From G963665975 sp963665975 (GTDB taxonomy: Bacteria; Bacteroidota; Rhodothermia; Rhodothermales; Bin80): a stretch of 64,000 nucleotides of DNA. The stretch is taken from NCBI GenBank assembly GCA_963665975.1, contig OY762508.1, positions 3,348,001 through 3,412,000 of the forward strand, given 5' to 3'. How positions within the stretch are numbered: position 1 is the stretch's first letter; every line of letters begins with the position of its first letter. The notes under the pieces are model-generated. The model was not told where the DNA came from, did not search any database, and saw only the letters and a program-made list of their open reading frames with translations. A program made the position numbers and the translations under genes. Positions 18,348-28,346 of this stretch are shown here, in pieces.

Positions 18348-19796
18348 ATGAGGCTCTTGACACGCCAGACGAAGATCGTCTCCACCGTGGGACCCGCTTC
18401 GACGAATCGCAAGACGATTGCCGCGCTTATTGCGGCGGGCACGGATGTGGTCCGCCTCAATTTTTCGCACGGCACGCACGATGACCATCGCCGCGCCGCC
18501 ACTTTCGTGCGACAGGAGGCAGAGCGACAGGACAGACAGGTATCGTTACTGCAGGATCTGCAGGGCCCACGCATCCGGGTGGGTAACATGGCGAACGATT
18601 GCGTAGAGCTTGCGGTTGGCAAGCAGGTCCTGCTCACCGCAGAAACCATGGAGACATGCACGGCAGAGCGCGTCTCTGTGAGCTACGACGCGCTAGCGCG
18701 GGATGTTACTCCGGGCGGCAGGATACTGGTGGACGACGGGCTGCTGGAGCTGAAGGCAGTAGAAACCCGCGGGGCCGATGTGCTGGCGGAAGTCATCGTG
18801 GGCGGTCCGCTGCGCTCGCGCAAGGGAGTGAACCTGCCACGCGTTCGCGCGACAGGGCCCGCGCTGACGGAAAAGGACCTGAAGGACCTGGCCGTGGGCG
18901 TCGAGATCGGCGTAGACTTTATCGCACTCTCCTTTGTTCGCGACGAGACCGATGTGGTGCACCTGCGCCGCAGGGTTGCCGAAACCGGCCATCGCGCGCA
19001 TATCATCGCCAAGATCGAGAAGCCGGAAGCAGTAGCCTGCGTGGATGCCATACTGGCGGTCTCTGATGGCATCATGGTAGCCCGTGGGGATCTCGGTATC
19101 GAAATGCCGATGGCCGATGTGCCGGGGGCGCAGAAGACCATTATTCACAAGTGCCGCGAAGCGGGCAAGCCCGTCATTACCGCAACACAGATGCTCGAAA
19201 GCATGATCGAGAATATCGTGCCGACGAGAGCCGAGGCCAGCGATGTCGCCAATGCCGTACTCGACGGCACCGACGCCGTGATGCTCTCCGGAGAAACCGC
19301 CATAGGCAAGCACCCTGCGGCCGTAGTCGCGGCCATGTCGAGCATCGTCCTGTCGGCGGAGGAACACTGGGAGACGATGCCGCCCGCCAAGCGTCGCCTG
19401 TTGCGCCGCGGCGAGGACAGGGCCGAGCCGAATCATGTCACCGAAGCCGTAAGCTCTACGGCGTGCGAGCTCGCCGAGCAGGTAGGGGCCACGGCCATCG
19501 TATGCCTGACCAATTCCGGCACTACCGCCCGGATGATCGCGCGCCATCGCCCGCGCGTGCCGGTTTACGCGTTTACGGATGAACCGCGTGTAGTAGGACA
19601 AATGGGGGTTTTGTGGGGAACAACAGGGTTCAGTATTCCCTTTCAGCATGACACGGATGCAGGCGTGCGCGTGGTGCATCAAACACTGCTCGATCATGGG
19701 CTGGTGCGCCCCGGCGATACAATCGTAGTCACTGCCGGTATGCCGATTAGCGGCAAGGGCCGCACAAACATGGTGCACGTCAGCTGTGTGTCATAG
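18348..19796 (+). CDS. pyk: Pyruvate kinase
   Basis: 482 residues. It converts phosphoenolpyruvate and ADP to pyruvate and ATP in glycolysis. Visible signatures are TKIVSTVGPAS at the N-terminus, RLNFSHG, the active-site strand IIAKIEKPEAV, MVARGDLGIEMP, and ITATQMLESM followed by LSGETAIGKHP. The C-terminal ~130 residues form the usual allosteric domain (NSGTTARMIARHRP), and the protein ends near TAGMPISGKGRTNMVHV. Length is normal for the family. ATG at 18348 follows an A/G-rich AAGAAGAAA. The next gene starts 12 bp downstream and may be co-transcribed, although the functions are unrelated. The preceding ~215 bp hold no other gene. Confidence 0.97.
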   Translation: MRLLTRQTKIVSTVGPASTNRKTIAALIAAGTDVVRLNFSHGTHDDHRRAATFVRQEAERQDRQVSLLQDLQGPRIRVGNMANDCVELAVGKQVLLTAETMETCTAERVSVSYDALARDVTPGGRILVDDGLLELKAVETRGADVLAEVIVGGPLRSRKGVNLPRVRATGPALTEKDLKDLAVGVEIGVDFIALSFVRDETDVVHLRRRVAETGHRAHIIAKIEKPEAVACVDAILAVSDGIMVARGDLGIEMPMADVPGAQKTIIHKCREAGKPVITATQMLESMIENIVPTRAEASDVANAVLDGTDAVMLSGETAIGKHPAAVVAAMSSIVLSAEEHWETMPPAKRRLLRRGEDRAEPNHVTEAVSSTACELAEQVGATAIVCLTNSGTTARMIARHRPRVPVYAFTDEPRVVGQMGVLWGTTGFSIPFQHDTDAGVRVVHQTLLDHGLVRPGDTIVVTAGMPISGKGRTNMVHVSCVS

Positions 19797-19808
19797 CCCG
19801 CCTGCCAA

Positions 19809-22800
19809 ATGAAGGGTTCCATGCGTCGTTTCCTGGTATTGGTCCTACTCGTCGTCTGTGGCTGCGGCCGCGGATCCTTTGTCGGCCAGCGCCTGGACAA
19901 CTTTTCGGCCTACTACAATACGTTTTATAATGCGGAGAAGGCCTTGGAAACAGGTGTGGAGGCAATGCTCGAGAACCTCGATCGGCAGGAAATCGATCAG
20001 GACACCTATCTGTCACTGTTCGGCAGGAACAGCAGAGGGTCCACGCAGCGCAAGCCGTTCGAGGACGCGCTAAAGAAAAGCGCTGACGTGTTGCGCGAGC
20101 ACCCCGACTCCAAGTGGGTCGACGATGCGATGATGACCATCGGCGAGGCGTGGTTCCACACGCAGAACTATGTCGGGGCGGAAGAGAAATTCAATGAACT
20201 TCTTGCCATCGAGTCGCCGCTGCACGACAAGGCGCGCTTCTGGCTCGCACGCACGCTGATCGCCAGCAAGCAGTATGACGAAGCTTTTAATTTCTTGGCG
20301 GCAACGTTGAATCGGGACGATATTTCGGCTCGCTGGGAGCCTCACCTCAGGCTTGCCCTGGCCGACCTGCACGTCCAGCGCGAGAATTGGGAACAGGCCG
20401 CGCAGGCATTGGAGACAGGCCTGGAAGCTGTCGATGACCGCTATCTCGCAGGCCGCGCTGAATTTCTTCTGGGACAGATTTACGAAACCCTGGAGCGGTA
20501 TGATGACGCCGTACAGACCTATGATCGTGTACAAGACTACAAGCCGTTCTATGAGCTCTCCTATGCCGCACAGTACAGCGCGGTGCGCGTGCTAGCGGAT
20601 TATGGGGATCCCGAGGAAGCTATGCGCAGGCTGCGGCGCATGGAGCGGGATGACAAGAATTATGACCATCGTGGAAAACTTGCGTACCTGCGGGGACGTG
20701 TCCTGCTGGCACTTGGGTACGACGGTGACACATTGGACATCTACGACGAATTGCTGTACGACCCACTGGCAGCCGGCGCGCAGGTCCGAGGACACATTCA
20801 TTATGCGCTCGGCGAATACTACCGTGATGCCGTGATCGACTTTCCATACGCCGCAGCGCACTTCGATTCGGCGCGACAGACGCTTTCCGCCGGCCGCACA
20901 GTCTTTCGCCAGGGTGGATCGGAAGCGCCAATATATGCGCCATCCGCCATTACCGATGCAGAAGATCAAGCGCGTGTATTTCTTTCCTATGCAGACGCGA
21001 TGGACCGCGTTGCACTGTTGGATTCGCTCCTGTATCTGGGGAGCCTGGACGACAGCACGTACAATGCCCTGGTCCTTGAGTTACGGCAACAGAGGGCGGA
21101 GGAATTGGAAAGACAGCGCCGCGAATCGGCAAAGAACAGGGCGGAGGCGCAGTTCCGCAACAATCCCGGAAATAATTTCGATTCGGGCTTCGGCCGAACT
21201 CCGCAGGGCAAGGACTTGCAGGGTGGCCAAACGGATACGGGGAGTGATGCGGGATTTCTGTTCCATCGCGACAATGTGCGCATGCAGCAGGCACAGGCCG
21301 ATTTTGCTCTCCTGTGGGGAAACCGTCCGCTTGCACCGGACTGGCGCCGTAGCGCCGCCGTTCGAGCCATGGCGGAGGAGGGATATGAGGACGATGGTCT
21401 CCTGGAGGAGGAAGAGGACCCCGAGGATGCCCTGCCGGAAGTGGACATGTCGGCAGTGCCTCGGGATGAAGAGAGCCGTCAGCGGACGCTCGAGAATCGG
21501 GCGGCGGCACGCTACGCACTGGCCAACGTGCTCTTTCTGTCCATGCACCGGCCAGACTCAGCGGCTGCATGGTATCGCATGGTGATTGAGGAGGACGAGG
21601 ACTCCGACGTGGCGCCGCGGGCTTACTACGCGCTCGGCGAGGTGCAACGGTCACTCGGAGACACGCTGTCCGCGGAACGCATTTACCGCACCATTATTGA
21701 TCGGTATCCGACATCGGATTTTTCCGTGCGTGTGTTTGAGCGGTTGGGTATTGAGCCGACGAGCGAACCGATGCCGGATTCGCTGACGAGAGCGGAGGCA
21801 GCCTATGATGCCGCGCTCGGGAGCTGGAGAGACGGGGCTTACGCCTCGACACTGGATCACATGGTGCAGGTGGCGATCACCTATCCGACCACGCAGGTGG
21901 CGCCGCGTGCGCTGCTTGCGGCGGGTTCCGTATATATGGAGTGGGCGGCGCGTGACAGCCTGGACGTGCTTGGCGAGCTGCCGTTGTCTGTGCCTGACTC
22001 GGTGCTGTATGCCAGCAAGATTTTCGATACATCGCAAAGAATGACGTCCATCAGCCAGGGTAAATCCGTTCGGACGGAGCGTGTCGAGAAGGGAGGGAAT
22101 GCGCAGCAGACACAGGAGAACAGAGACTCAACGGCGACCGAGCCGCTAAGTCTCGTGACGCTGTACAAGCAACTGGCGGAGGCCTATCCGACCTCGCATC
22201 AGGCTACGATGGCCAACGCAACGCGGTCCGTCCTCACCGGAATAATCAACACCCGGGCTGCTGAATCCAGACGCCTTGCTGCGATAGCGGACTCGTTGGC
22301 GGCAGTTGATTCGCTGGTCGTCGCGGACTCGTTGGCGGCAGTTGATTCGCTGGTCATCGCGGACTCTCTTGGCAAGGTCCTGCCGGATGCGCTTGTTGCA
22401 GCGGATTCCCTTGGCCAGGCCACCGGCGACTCGCTGGCGCTGGCGGATTCACCCGTCGGAGTCGCGACGGATTCGTTGGCCATGGCGGAGGAGACATTTG
22501 AGGCTTCCGCAATCGCTGCTGCGGAGCAGGATACAGTCCTGCCGGCGCCTGCCGGTCATCCGCCAGCCCCGGATCCTGGCGGCGAGGGAGATCAGTTGCA
22601 GCTGCCAGGCCTTGGTCTTATAGACTGGACGCTGGGTGGATACACCGTGCTCATCCGCACCGAAACACGTCATGAAAACGCCATCGGATTTGCCAACAAC
22701 TTCGGACTGACATTGCCGGGCCTGAACCATCCTATCGATGTCTATGCCGCTGCGGTGAAAGATGGAATCGAATTCAGAATTGGCATCGGGCTCTTCCAGA

Positions 22801-22892
22801 CGGTGCCACAGGCCGAAAGTGTGCTGGAAGCATACCGGGATCAACTCCCGTCGGATGCGCGGGTGCAGCGCATTCCCAACACGCGCCAATAG
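19809..22892 (+). CDS. TPR-repeat lipoprotein with C-terminal SPOR-like domain
   Basis: 1027 residues from this ATG; ATG at 19821 (MRRFLVLVLLVVCGC) is an equally good start. The hydrophobic N-terminus ends in VVCGC, a lipobox-like site, so it is probably a periplasm-facing lipoprotein. The segment after it (NFSAYYNTFYNAEKALETG) recalls the start of SprE/PorW-like TPR proteins of Bacteroidota, which work with gliding and type IX secretion; that link is inference. TPR-like helical pairs cover ~60-360 and again ~500-720. Two acidic low-complexity stretches (~530-550) and a heptad-like ADSLAAVDSLVVADSLAAVD repeat (~820-880) follow. The last ~80 residues (GYTVLIRTET to the end) look like a SPOR peptidoglycan-binding fold. 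Confidence 0.75.
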   Translation: MKGSMRRFLVLVLLVVCGCGRGSFVGQRLDNFSAYYNTFYNAEKALETGVEAMLENLDRQEIDQDTYLSLFGRNSRGSTQRKPFEDALKKSADVLREHPDSKWVDDAMMTIGEAWFHTQNYVGAEEKFNELLAIESPLHDKARFWLARTLIASKQYDEAFNFLAATLNRDDISARWEPHLRLALADLHVQRENWEQAAQALETGLEAVDDRYLAGRAEFLLGQIYETLERYDDAVQTYDRVQDYKPFYELSYAAQYSAVRVLADYGDPEEAMRRLRRMERDDKNYDHRGKLAYLRGRVLLALGYDGDTLDIYDELLYDPLAAGAQVRGHIHYALGEYYRDAVIDFPYAAAHFDSARQTLSAGRTVFRQGGSEAPIYAPSAITDAEDQARVFLSYADAMDRVALLDSLLYLGSLDDSTYNALVLELRQQRAEELERQRRESAKNRAEAQFRNNPGNNFDSGFGRTPQGKDLQGGQTDTGSDAGFLFHRDNVRMQQAQADFALLWGNRPLAPDWRRSAAVRAMAEEGYEDDGLLEEEEDPEDALPEVDMSAVPRDEESRQRTLENRAAARYALANVLFLSMHRPDSAAAWYRMVIEEDEDSDVAPRAYYALGEVQRSLGDTLSAERIYRTIIDRYPTSDFSVRVFERLGIEPTSEPMPDSLTRAEAAYDAALGSWRDGAYASTLDHMVQVAITYPTTQVAPRALLAAGSVYMEWAARDSLDVLGELPLSVPDSVLYASKIFDTSQRMTSISQGKSVRTERVEKGGNAQQTQENRDSTATEPLSLVTLYKQLAEAYPTSHQATMANATRSVLTGIINTRAAESRRLAAIADSLAAVDSLVVADSLAAVDSLVIADSLGKVLPDALVAADSLGQATGDSLALADSPVGVATDSLAMAEETFEASAIAAAEQDTVLPAPAGHPPAPDPGGEGDQLQLPGLGLIDWTLGGYTVLIRTETRHENAIGFANNFGLTLPGLNHPIDVYAAAVKDGIEFRIGIGLFQTVPQAESVLEAYRDQLPSDARVQRIPNTRQ

Positions 22893-22960
22893 GAGTCAGA
22901 AGCGGAACCTCCAGCGATGGCCAGAGGTTTGCGAGATTTTACATCAAGCGTGTGATTTGC

Positions 22961-25069
22961 ATGTCTGAGAAGGAGCGCGCGGAGCAAAAGGAAGAGGAAG
23001 AGGGTCGGGACGCTCGGGAGGACCGAAGACGAGTGCCGGCGGAAGGGCGCCGTCCGAGGTTTCCCATGTGGATCTATGCGGTGATTTTCGTTGCGCTGCT
23101 AATCCAGATCGTGGTCTTCCTGCGCACCCCGGAAACCAATTCGATTGAGTACAGCACGTTTCTGGAGTATGTTGAGCAGGGCTATGTAGCCAGCCTCAAG
23201 ATAATCGACGATAGACGCATAGAGGGGGAGTATACCGACGAGGCTGTAAGCGATCGCCAGGTCGAGTTACCGGAGAACGAGAGTGATTTTCTGGGGGCAG
23301 GCGCGCAGCGAAACGTCTTCGTGACGACCAAGACGGCCAATCACGACCTGGTTGAGTTTCTTAGCGAGGTCAACAAGGGCGCGCCGGAGGAAGCGATTCG
23401 CTTCGAGGCGGTCTACAACGAAAAATGGTTTGGTGGTATCCTGGCCTGGGTCTTGCCGCTGGCGATTCTCGTCGCGATCTGGGTGTTCTTTCTGCGCCGC
23501 ATGAACCCCGGCTCCCATGTGCTCAACATCGGCAAGAACAAGGCAGTGCTGTTTGATGCCATGGGAGAGCAACTGGTCAACTTCAGTGACGTGGCCGGGC
23601 TTGACGAGGCGAAGGGCGAAGTGGCGGAAGTGGTAGAGTTCTTGCAGACCCCCAAGAAGTTCACCAAGCTTGGTGGAGCACTACCCAAGGGCGTCCTGCT
23701 GGTGGGGCCGCCAGGCACCGGTAAAACGCTGCTTGGAAAAGCCGTGGCAGGCGAGGCTGGTGTGCCATTCTTTTCCCTGTCGGGAAGCGACTTCGTGGAG
23801 ATGTTTGTAGGCGTAGGCGCAGCCCGCGTGCGAGATCTCTTCAAGCAGGCCAAGGAGAAGGCGCCGTGCATCGTATTTATTGACGAAATTGATGCGATCG
23901 GCCGCAGCCGCGGCCGCGGCATGATGATGGGAGCGAACGACGAGCGCGAAAATACGCTCAACCAGCTTCTCGTCGAAATGGATGGCTTCAACACCGACAA
24001 GGGCGTCATCATTATGGCGGCGACCAACCGCCCGGATGTGCTCGACACCGCCCTGTTGCGCCCCGGCCGTTTCGATCGTCAAATCCTGATCGACCGGCCG
24101 GACCGGCTCGAACGGGAGGCCATCTTTATCGTGCATACGCGGAAGCTGCTGCTCCACGAGAGCGTCAATCACGCGGTCCTCGCAAGTCAGACGCCCGGCT
24201 TCGCCGGCGCCGAGATCGCCAACGTGTGCAACGAAGCGGCCCTGTTGGCGGCGCGGCTGGAAAAAGACTCCATCGAAATGATCGATTTCGAGAAAGCGAT
24301 CGATCGCGTGATTGCAGGGCTGGAAAAGAAGAACAAGCTCATCAAGCCCGAGGAGAAGCGTATCGTTGCCTACCATGAAGCCGGGCATGCCATCACCGGA
24401 TGGTATCTGAAGAATACCGATCCCGTTATCAAGGTCTCGATTGTGCCCCGCGGTCTGGCAGCGCTGGGATTTGCGCAATCGCTGCCGGACGAACGGTACA
24501 TCACCACCAAGGAAGCCTTCATGGACCAGATGACCATGATGATCGGCGGTCGGGTGGCGGAGGAGATTATTTTCGGTCAACTGTCGACGGGGGCGCAGAA
24601 TGACCTCGAGCGCATCACCAAGACGGCATATGCTATGGTGGTGGATTTCGGGATGAGCGAACGTGTGGGCCACGTAAGTTTCAACGTGTCTCGCGGACGC
24701 AAGGACACTCCCGTCTTCGACAAACCGTACTCGGAAACCCTGGCGCACATCATTGACGAAGAGGTCAAGTTGTTGATCGATGACGTGCGGCAGCGGGCAT
24801 ACGCCATGCTGACCGAAAGACGTGACAAACTGGAGGAGCTGGCCCGCGCTCTCCTGGAGCGCGAAGTGCTTGGACCCAAGGAACTGGTGGATATCCTGGG
24901 TAAGCGGCCATACGGTGAATATGTATCCTACAATGGTTCGACAGCGCAGGGAGACGATAGCCCGGCGATACCACTCGGAGAGGAGCAGGGAAATGGACAC
25001 GTCACGAATGAAGCGACGCTGCCCGACGAAATCGTTCCGGAAGAACCGTCCGATGCAGCGTCAGCGTGA
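22961..25069 (+). CDS. ftsH: ATP-dependent zinc metalloprotease FtsH
   Basis: 702 residues from ATG 22961; a GTG at 22952 in the same frame would add three residues. Membrane-anchored AAA+ protease for quality control of membrane and short-lived proteins. The N-terminus is highly charged (~30 residues), TM1 is at ~30-50 (IYAVIFVALLIQIVVFL), a short periplasmic domain follows, and TM2 is near 165-185. Walker A is GPPGTGKT, Walker B is IVFIDEIDAIG, and the second region of homology is TNRPDVLDTALLRPGRFDRQ. The zinc-binding active site is HEAGH (in VAYHEAGHAI), with a third ligand expected in the downstream DLERITKTAY region. The C-terminal tail is acidic and variable. It is followed by the ribosomal str operon after a 200-bp gap. 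Confidence 0.97.
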   Translation: MSEKERAEQKEEEEGRDAREDRRRVPAEGRRPRFPMWIYAVIFVALLIQIVVFLRTPETNSIEYSTFLEYVEQGYVASLKIIDDRRIEGEYTDEAVSDRQVELPENESDFLGAGAQRNVFVTTKTANHDLVEFLSEVNKGAPEEAIRFEAVYNEKWFGGILAWVLPLAILVAIWVFFLRRMNPGSHVLNIGKNKAVLFDAMGEQLVNFSDVAGLDEAKGEVAEVVEFLQTPKKFTKLGGALPKGVLLVGPPGTGKTLLGKAVAGEAGVPFFSLSGSDFVEMFVGVGAARVRDLFKQAKEKAPCIVFIDEIDAIGRSRGRGMMMGANDERENTLNQLLVEMDGFNTDKGVIIMAATNRPDVLDTALLRPGRFDRQILIDRPDRLEREAIFIVHTRKLLLHESVNHAVLASQTPGFAGAEIANVCNEAALLAARLEKDSIEMIDFEKAIDRVIAGLEKKNKLIKPEEKRIVAYHEAGHAITGWYLKNTDPVIKVSIVPRGLAALGFAQSLPDERYITTKEAFMDQMTMMIGGRVAEEIIFGQLSTGAQNDLERITKTAYAMVVDFGMSERVGHVSFNVSRGRKDTPVFDKPYSETLAHIIDEEVKLLIDDVRQRAYAMLTERRDKLEELARALLEREVLGPKELVDILGKRPYGEYVSYNGSTAQGDDSPAIPLGEEQGNGHVTNEATLPDEIVPEEPSDAASA

Positions 25070-25185
25070 CAGCAGGTTGTACAATACTGATCAGATAGTA
25101 TATAACAATAAATCAAACGATTTCGATTCAAACGGGGATAAATGCTACGCAGGTGCTGCAATTAACACGATCTTAAAGCACACCC

Positions 25186-25216
25186 TTGCGAGTATGCCGT
25201 AAGAAGCCCTATCTTG
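25186..25216 (+). promoter_or_regulatory. Candidate promoter of the ribosomal str operon
   Basis: TTG (25186-25188), 21-bp spacer, TATCTTG (25210-25216) resembles the Bacteroidota housekeeping promoter pattern (TTTG, ~19-21 bp, TAnnTTTG). It lies 54 bp before the rpsL start in the only sizeable gap upstream of the cluster. One-mismatch matches are common, so this is weak. Confidence 0.25.
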
Positions 25217-25269
25217 AAAAGCTGCAACGGAATTGGCAAGATTTCAGATTCCACAATACGGAAAGCTAC

Positions 25270-25644
25270 GTGCCGACCATTCAACAACTGGTGCGCAAAG
25301 GCCGTCACCCTAAGGTGCGGAAAACAAAAGCGGCGGCGCTGCAGGGCAATCCCCAGCGGCGCGGCGTGTGCACACGCGTCTATACTACGACGCCAAAAAA
25401 ACCAAACTCCGCGCTTCGAAAGGTCGCCAAGGTGCGGCTGACCAATGGCATTGAGGTGATCGCCTACATTCCAGGCGAAGGGCATAACCTGCAGGAGCAC
25501 TCTATTGTGCTGGTGCGGGGTGGCCGCGTGAAGGACCTGCCTGGTGTGAAGTATCACATCGTGCGTGGGGCCCTGGACACCTCAGGAGTGGAAGACCGCA
25601 CGCAGTCGCGCTCCAAGTACGGAACCAAGCGACCCAGACAATAA
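25270..25644 (+). CDS. rpsL: 30S ribosomal protein S12
   Basis: 124 residues from a GTG start at 25270, chosen because the family begins (M)PTIQQLVRKGR. A longer frame from 25186 would add 28 residues with no family support. Decoding-centre protein. The conserved TTPKKPNSALRK and PGVKYHIVRG loops, where streptomycin-resistance changes usually fall, keep their normal lysines. First gene of the str-S10-spc-alpha supercluster. Confidence 0.96.
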   Translation: MPTIQQLVRKGRHPKVRKTKAAALQGNPQRRGVCTRVYTTTPKKPNSALRKVAKVRLTNGIEVIAYIPGEGHNLQEHSIVLVRGGRVKDLPGVKYHIVRGALDTSGVEDRTQSRSKYGTKRPRQ

Positions 25645-25729
25645 CCGTCATTGGCGGTGCATGCTGTGCCTCGGCACATAGAGACAGCATCTCGTAACCG
25701 CTCCGAACGCAGACCACGATCAGGGAGCT

Positions 25730-26197
25730 ATGCGTAGAAAGTCAGCCGAAAGGAGACTAGCCTCGCCGGATCCGCGATACGATGACGCCCTCGTGTCGCG
25801 CTTTATTAACTATGTCATGCGGGACGGCAAGAAAAGCGTGGCGCAGGGAATCGTATACAATGCCTTTGCCATCATCGAGCAGCGTACGGGTGAGGCGGGC
25901 ATCGAGGTGTTTCGGAAGGCCGTTCAGAACGTGTCGCCGCTGGTGGAAGTGCGCAGCCGCCGCGTGGGCGGCGCCACCTACCAGGTGCCCATCGAGGTGC
26001 GTACGGATCGGCGCGTGGCGCTGGCCTTCCGCTGGATCATTCAGTACGCGAGAAATCGGAATGACCGCGCGATGGCCAATCGCCTGGCCAATGAACTCAT
26101 TGCCGCGGCGAAGGGTGAGGGCGGATCTATCAAGAAAAAAGACGACACGCACCGAATGGCAGAGTCCAACAGGGCGTTTGCGCATTTCCGGTTCTAG
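25730..26197 (+). CDS. rpsG: 30S ribosomal protein S7
   Basis: 155 residues, normal length. Primary 16S rRNA-binding protein that organises the 30S head. It starts MRRKSAERR and contains the typical GGATYQVPIEV and RAMANRLANELIAAAKGEG segments. It lies 85 bp after rpsL and 9 bp before fusA. Confidence 0.97.
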   Translation: MRRKSAERRLASPDPRYDDALVSRFINYVMRDGKKSVAQGIVYNAFAIIEQRTGEAGIEVFRKAVQNVSPLVEVRSRRVGGATYQVPIEVRTDRRVALAFRWIIQYARNRNDRAMANRLANELIAAAKGEGGSIKKKDDTHRMAESNRAFAHFRF

Positions 26198-26206
26198 ATA
26201 GCAACA

Positions 26207-28312
26207 ATGAGCAAACCGAGAGCCATACCGCTTCGTCGCATGCGCAATATTGGCATCATGGCCCATATTGACGCAGGCAAGACGACCACCACCGAACGGG
26301 TCCTGTTCTACACGGGACGACTGCATCGGATGGGTGAGGTGCACGAAGGCGGTGCGACGATGGACTGGATGGAGCAGGAGAAGGAGCGCGGTATCACCAT
26401 TACGAGTGCTGCGACGACCTGCTTCTGGGAGCGGAATTCGGAGGATTACCGCATCAATATCATTGATACTCCCGGCCACGTGGACTTTACCGTCGAGGTC
26501 GAACGCTCGCTGCGCGTTCTGGACGGAGCGATCGCGCTCTTTTGTGCGGTGGGCGGCGTGGAGCCCCAGTCCGAAACCGTCTGGCGACAGGCAAACAAGT
26601 ACAAGGTGCCACGGATCGCCTTTGTGAACAAGATGGATCGGACAGGTGCCGACTTTACGGAGGCCGTCACGTCCATGGCAGAGCGCCTCAAGGCAAAGGC
26701 CGTGCCGGTACAGATTCCGATCGGCGCCGGCGCATTGTTTCGGGGCGTGATCGACTTGATCACCAATAAAGCTATTATCTGGCACGATGCAACGCAGGGT
26801 GCGACGTGGGATGAAATCGACATCCCGGAAGATCTGAAAAACGAGACCAGGCACTGGCGCATCCTTCTTCTGGAAGCCATAGCCGAGTACAACGACGCCC
26901 TGCTCATGAAATATCTCGAAGGGGAGGATATCACCCCCGACGAGATTCGCGAGACCGTCCGCAAGGCGACGCTGGACCTGGACATTACACCGGTGTTCTG
27001 CGGCACGGCATTCAAGAACAAGGGCATTCAGCGTCTGCTGGATGGCGTAATCGACTATCTGCCCAGTCCGCTGGATGTGCCCTCAGTCGAAGGCATTGTC
27101 CCGCGCACCGAACGCGTCGTGGAGCGGCGCCCGGTAGTGTCTGAGCCGTTTAGCGCCATTGCCTTCAAGATTGCCACCGATCCGTATGTCGGAAAGCTGA
27201 CATTCATGCGCGTCTATAGCGGCGCCCTGGACAAGGGCTCGCAGGTGTACAACGCGACCACGGACCGCAAGGAGCGTATCGGCCGCCTATTGTTCATGCA
27301 CGCCAACCGCAGGGAAGATGTGTCGCGTGTCGAGGCGGGTGATATCGCAGCCGCCGTGGGCCTCAAGAAGGTGCGCACCGGAGAGACGCTCTCGGCTCCG
27401 GACGAGCCGGTAATCCTGGAAAAGATGGACTTCCCGGATCCCGTGATTCGGATCGCCATCGAGCCCCGGACCAAGGCGGATAGCGACAAGCTCACCACCG
27501 GCCTGCAGAAGCTGGCCGAGGAGGACCCGACCTTCAAAGTGTCGGTGGATCCGGAGACCGGGCAAACCCTGATTGCCGGGATGGGAGAGCTGTACCTCGA
27601 GATCATCGTAGACCGCCTCCGCCGGGAGTTCAAGGTTGAAGCGAACGTGGGCAAGCCACAGGTAGCCTACCGCGAAGCCATCAAGAAGACCGTGGACGAG
27701 CGGTATACGCACAAGAAGCAGACCGGTGGTCGGGGACAGTTTGCCGTCATCCATGTGGAGATCGGTCCCAATGAGAGTGGCGTCGGCTTTGAGTTCGTCA
27801 ACGAAATCGTCGGAGGGGCCATCCCGAAGGAGTTTATTCCCTCTGTCCAGAAAGGCATCCAGGCGGCGCTGGACCAAGGCCCGCTGGCTGGCTATCCGAT
27901 CGAAGGCGTCAAGGCGCGACTGTATGACGGCAAGCATCACGACGTGGATTCGGACCAGCACGCCTTTGAAATCGCAGGTCAGATGGCCTTCCGCAGCGCA
28001 GCCCGCAAGGCGAGGCCTGTGCTCATGGAGCCCATCATGAACGTCGAAGTCGTGACGCCCGAACAGTATATGGGAGATGTCATCGGCGACCTCAACAGCC
28101 GTCGGGGACGCATATCATCGATGAACCAGCGGCAAGATGCCCATGTCATCAATGCGCTGGTGCCGCTGTCCCACATGTTTGGGTACTCGACCGATATGCG
28201 GTCGATCACCCAGGGCCGCGCGATCTATTCGATGCAGTTCGAGACCTACGAAGAGGTCCCAAAGAGTATCGCGGAATCTATCGTCCTGACAACCAACGGG
28301 GCGGCGAGGTAA
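26207..28312 (+). CDS. fusA: Elongation factor G
   Basis: 701 residues. GTPase that drives ribosomal translocation. The GTP-binding motifs are clear: AHIDAGKTTTTERVL (P-loop), ERGITITSAA (switch I), DTPGHVDF and NKMDR. Domains II to V follow in the usual order, with the conserved RGQF segment of domain IV (TGGRGQFAVIHVE). It sits between rpsG and tuf, as in most str operons. Fusidic-acid-relevant regions look normal. Confidence 0.97.
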   Translation: MSKPRAIPLRRMRNIGIMAHIDAGKTTTTERVLFYTGRLHRMGEVHEGGATMDWMEQEKERGITITSAATTCFWERNSEDYRINIIDTPGHVDFTVEVERSLRVLDGAIALFCAVGGVEPQSETVWRQANKYKVPRIAFVNKMDRTGADFTEAVTSMAERLKAKAVPVQIPIGAGALFRGVIDLITNKAIIWHDATQGATWDEIDIPEDLKNETRHWRILLLEAIAEYNDALLMKYLEGEDITPDEIRETVRKATLDLDITPVFCGTAFKNKGIQRLLDGVIDYLPSPLDVPSVEGIVPRTERVVERRPVVSEPFSAIAFKIATDPYVGKLTFMRVYSGALDKGSQVYNATTDRKERIGRLLFMHANRREDVSRVEAGDIAAAVGLKKVRTGETLSAPDEPVILEKMDFPDPVIRIAIEPRTKADSDKLTTGLQKLAEEDPTFKVSVDPETGQTLIAGMGELYLEIIVDRLRREFKVEANVGKPQVAYREAIKKTVDERYTHKKQTGGRGQFAVIHVEIGPNESGVGFEFVNEIVGGAIPKEFIPSVQKGIQAALDQGPLAGYPIEGVKARLYDGKHHDVDSDQHAFEIAGQMAFRSAARKARPVLMEPIMNVEVVTPEQYMGDVIGDLNSRRGRISSMNQRQDAHVINALVPLSHMFGYSTDMRSITQGRAIYSMQFETYEEVPKSIAESIVLTTNGAAR

Positions 28313-28346
28313 TCCGCACGAGCAGACACACAAACCGCAACACGCC

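Noticed and set aside
18693..19778. 361-residue minus-strand frame opposite pyruvate kinase
   Set aside because: Fully antisense to a well-conserved enzyme; no start signal or domain.
23681..25000. 439-residue minus-strand frame opposite ftsH
   Set aside because: Antisense to the conserved AAA+ and protease domains of ftsH; composition typical of shadows.
25186..25269. N-terminal extension of S12
   Set aside because: The extra 28 residues have no family support; S12 proteins start at the PTIQQL segment, which has a GTG at 25270.
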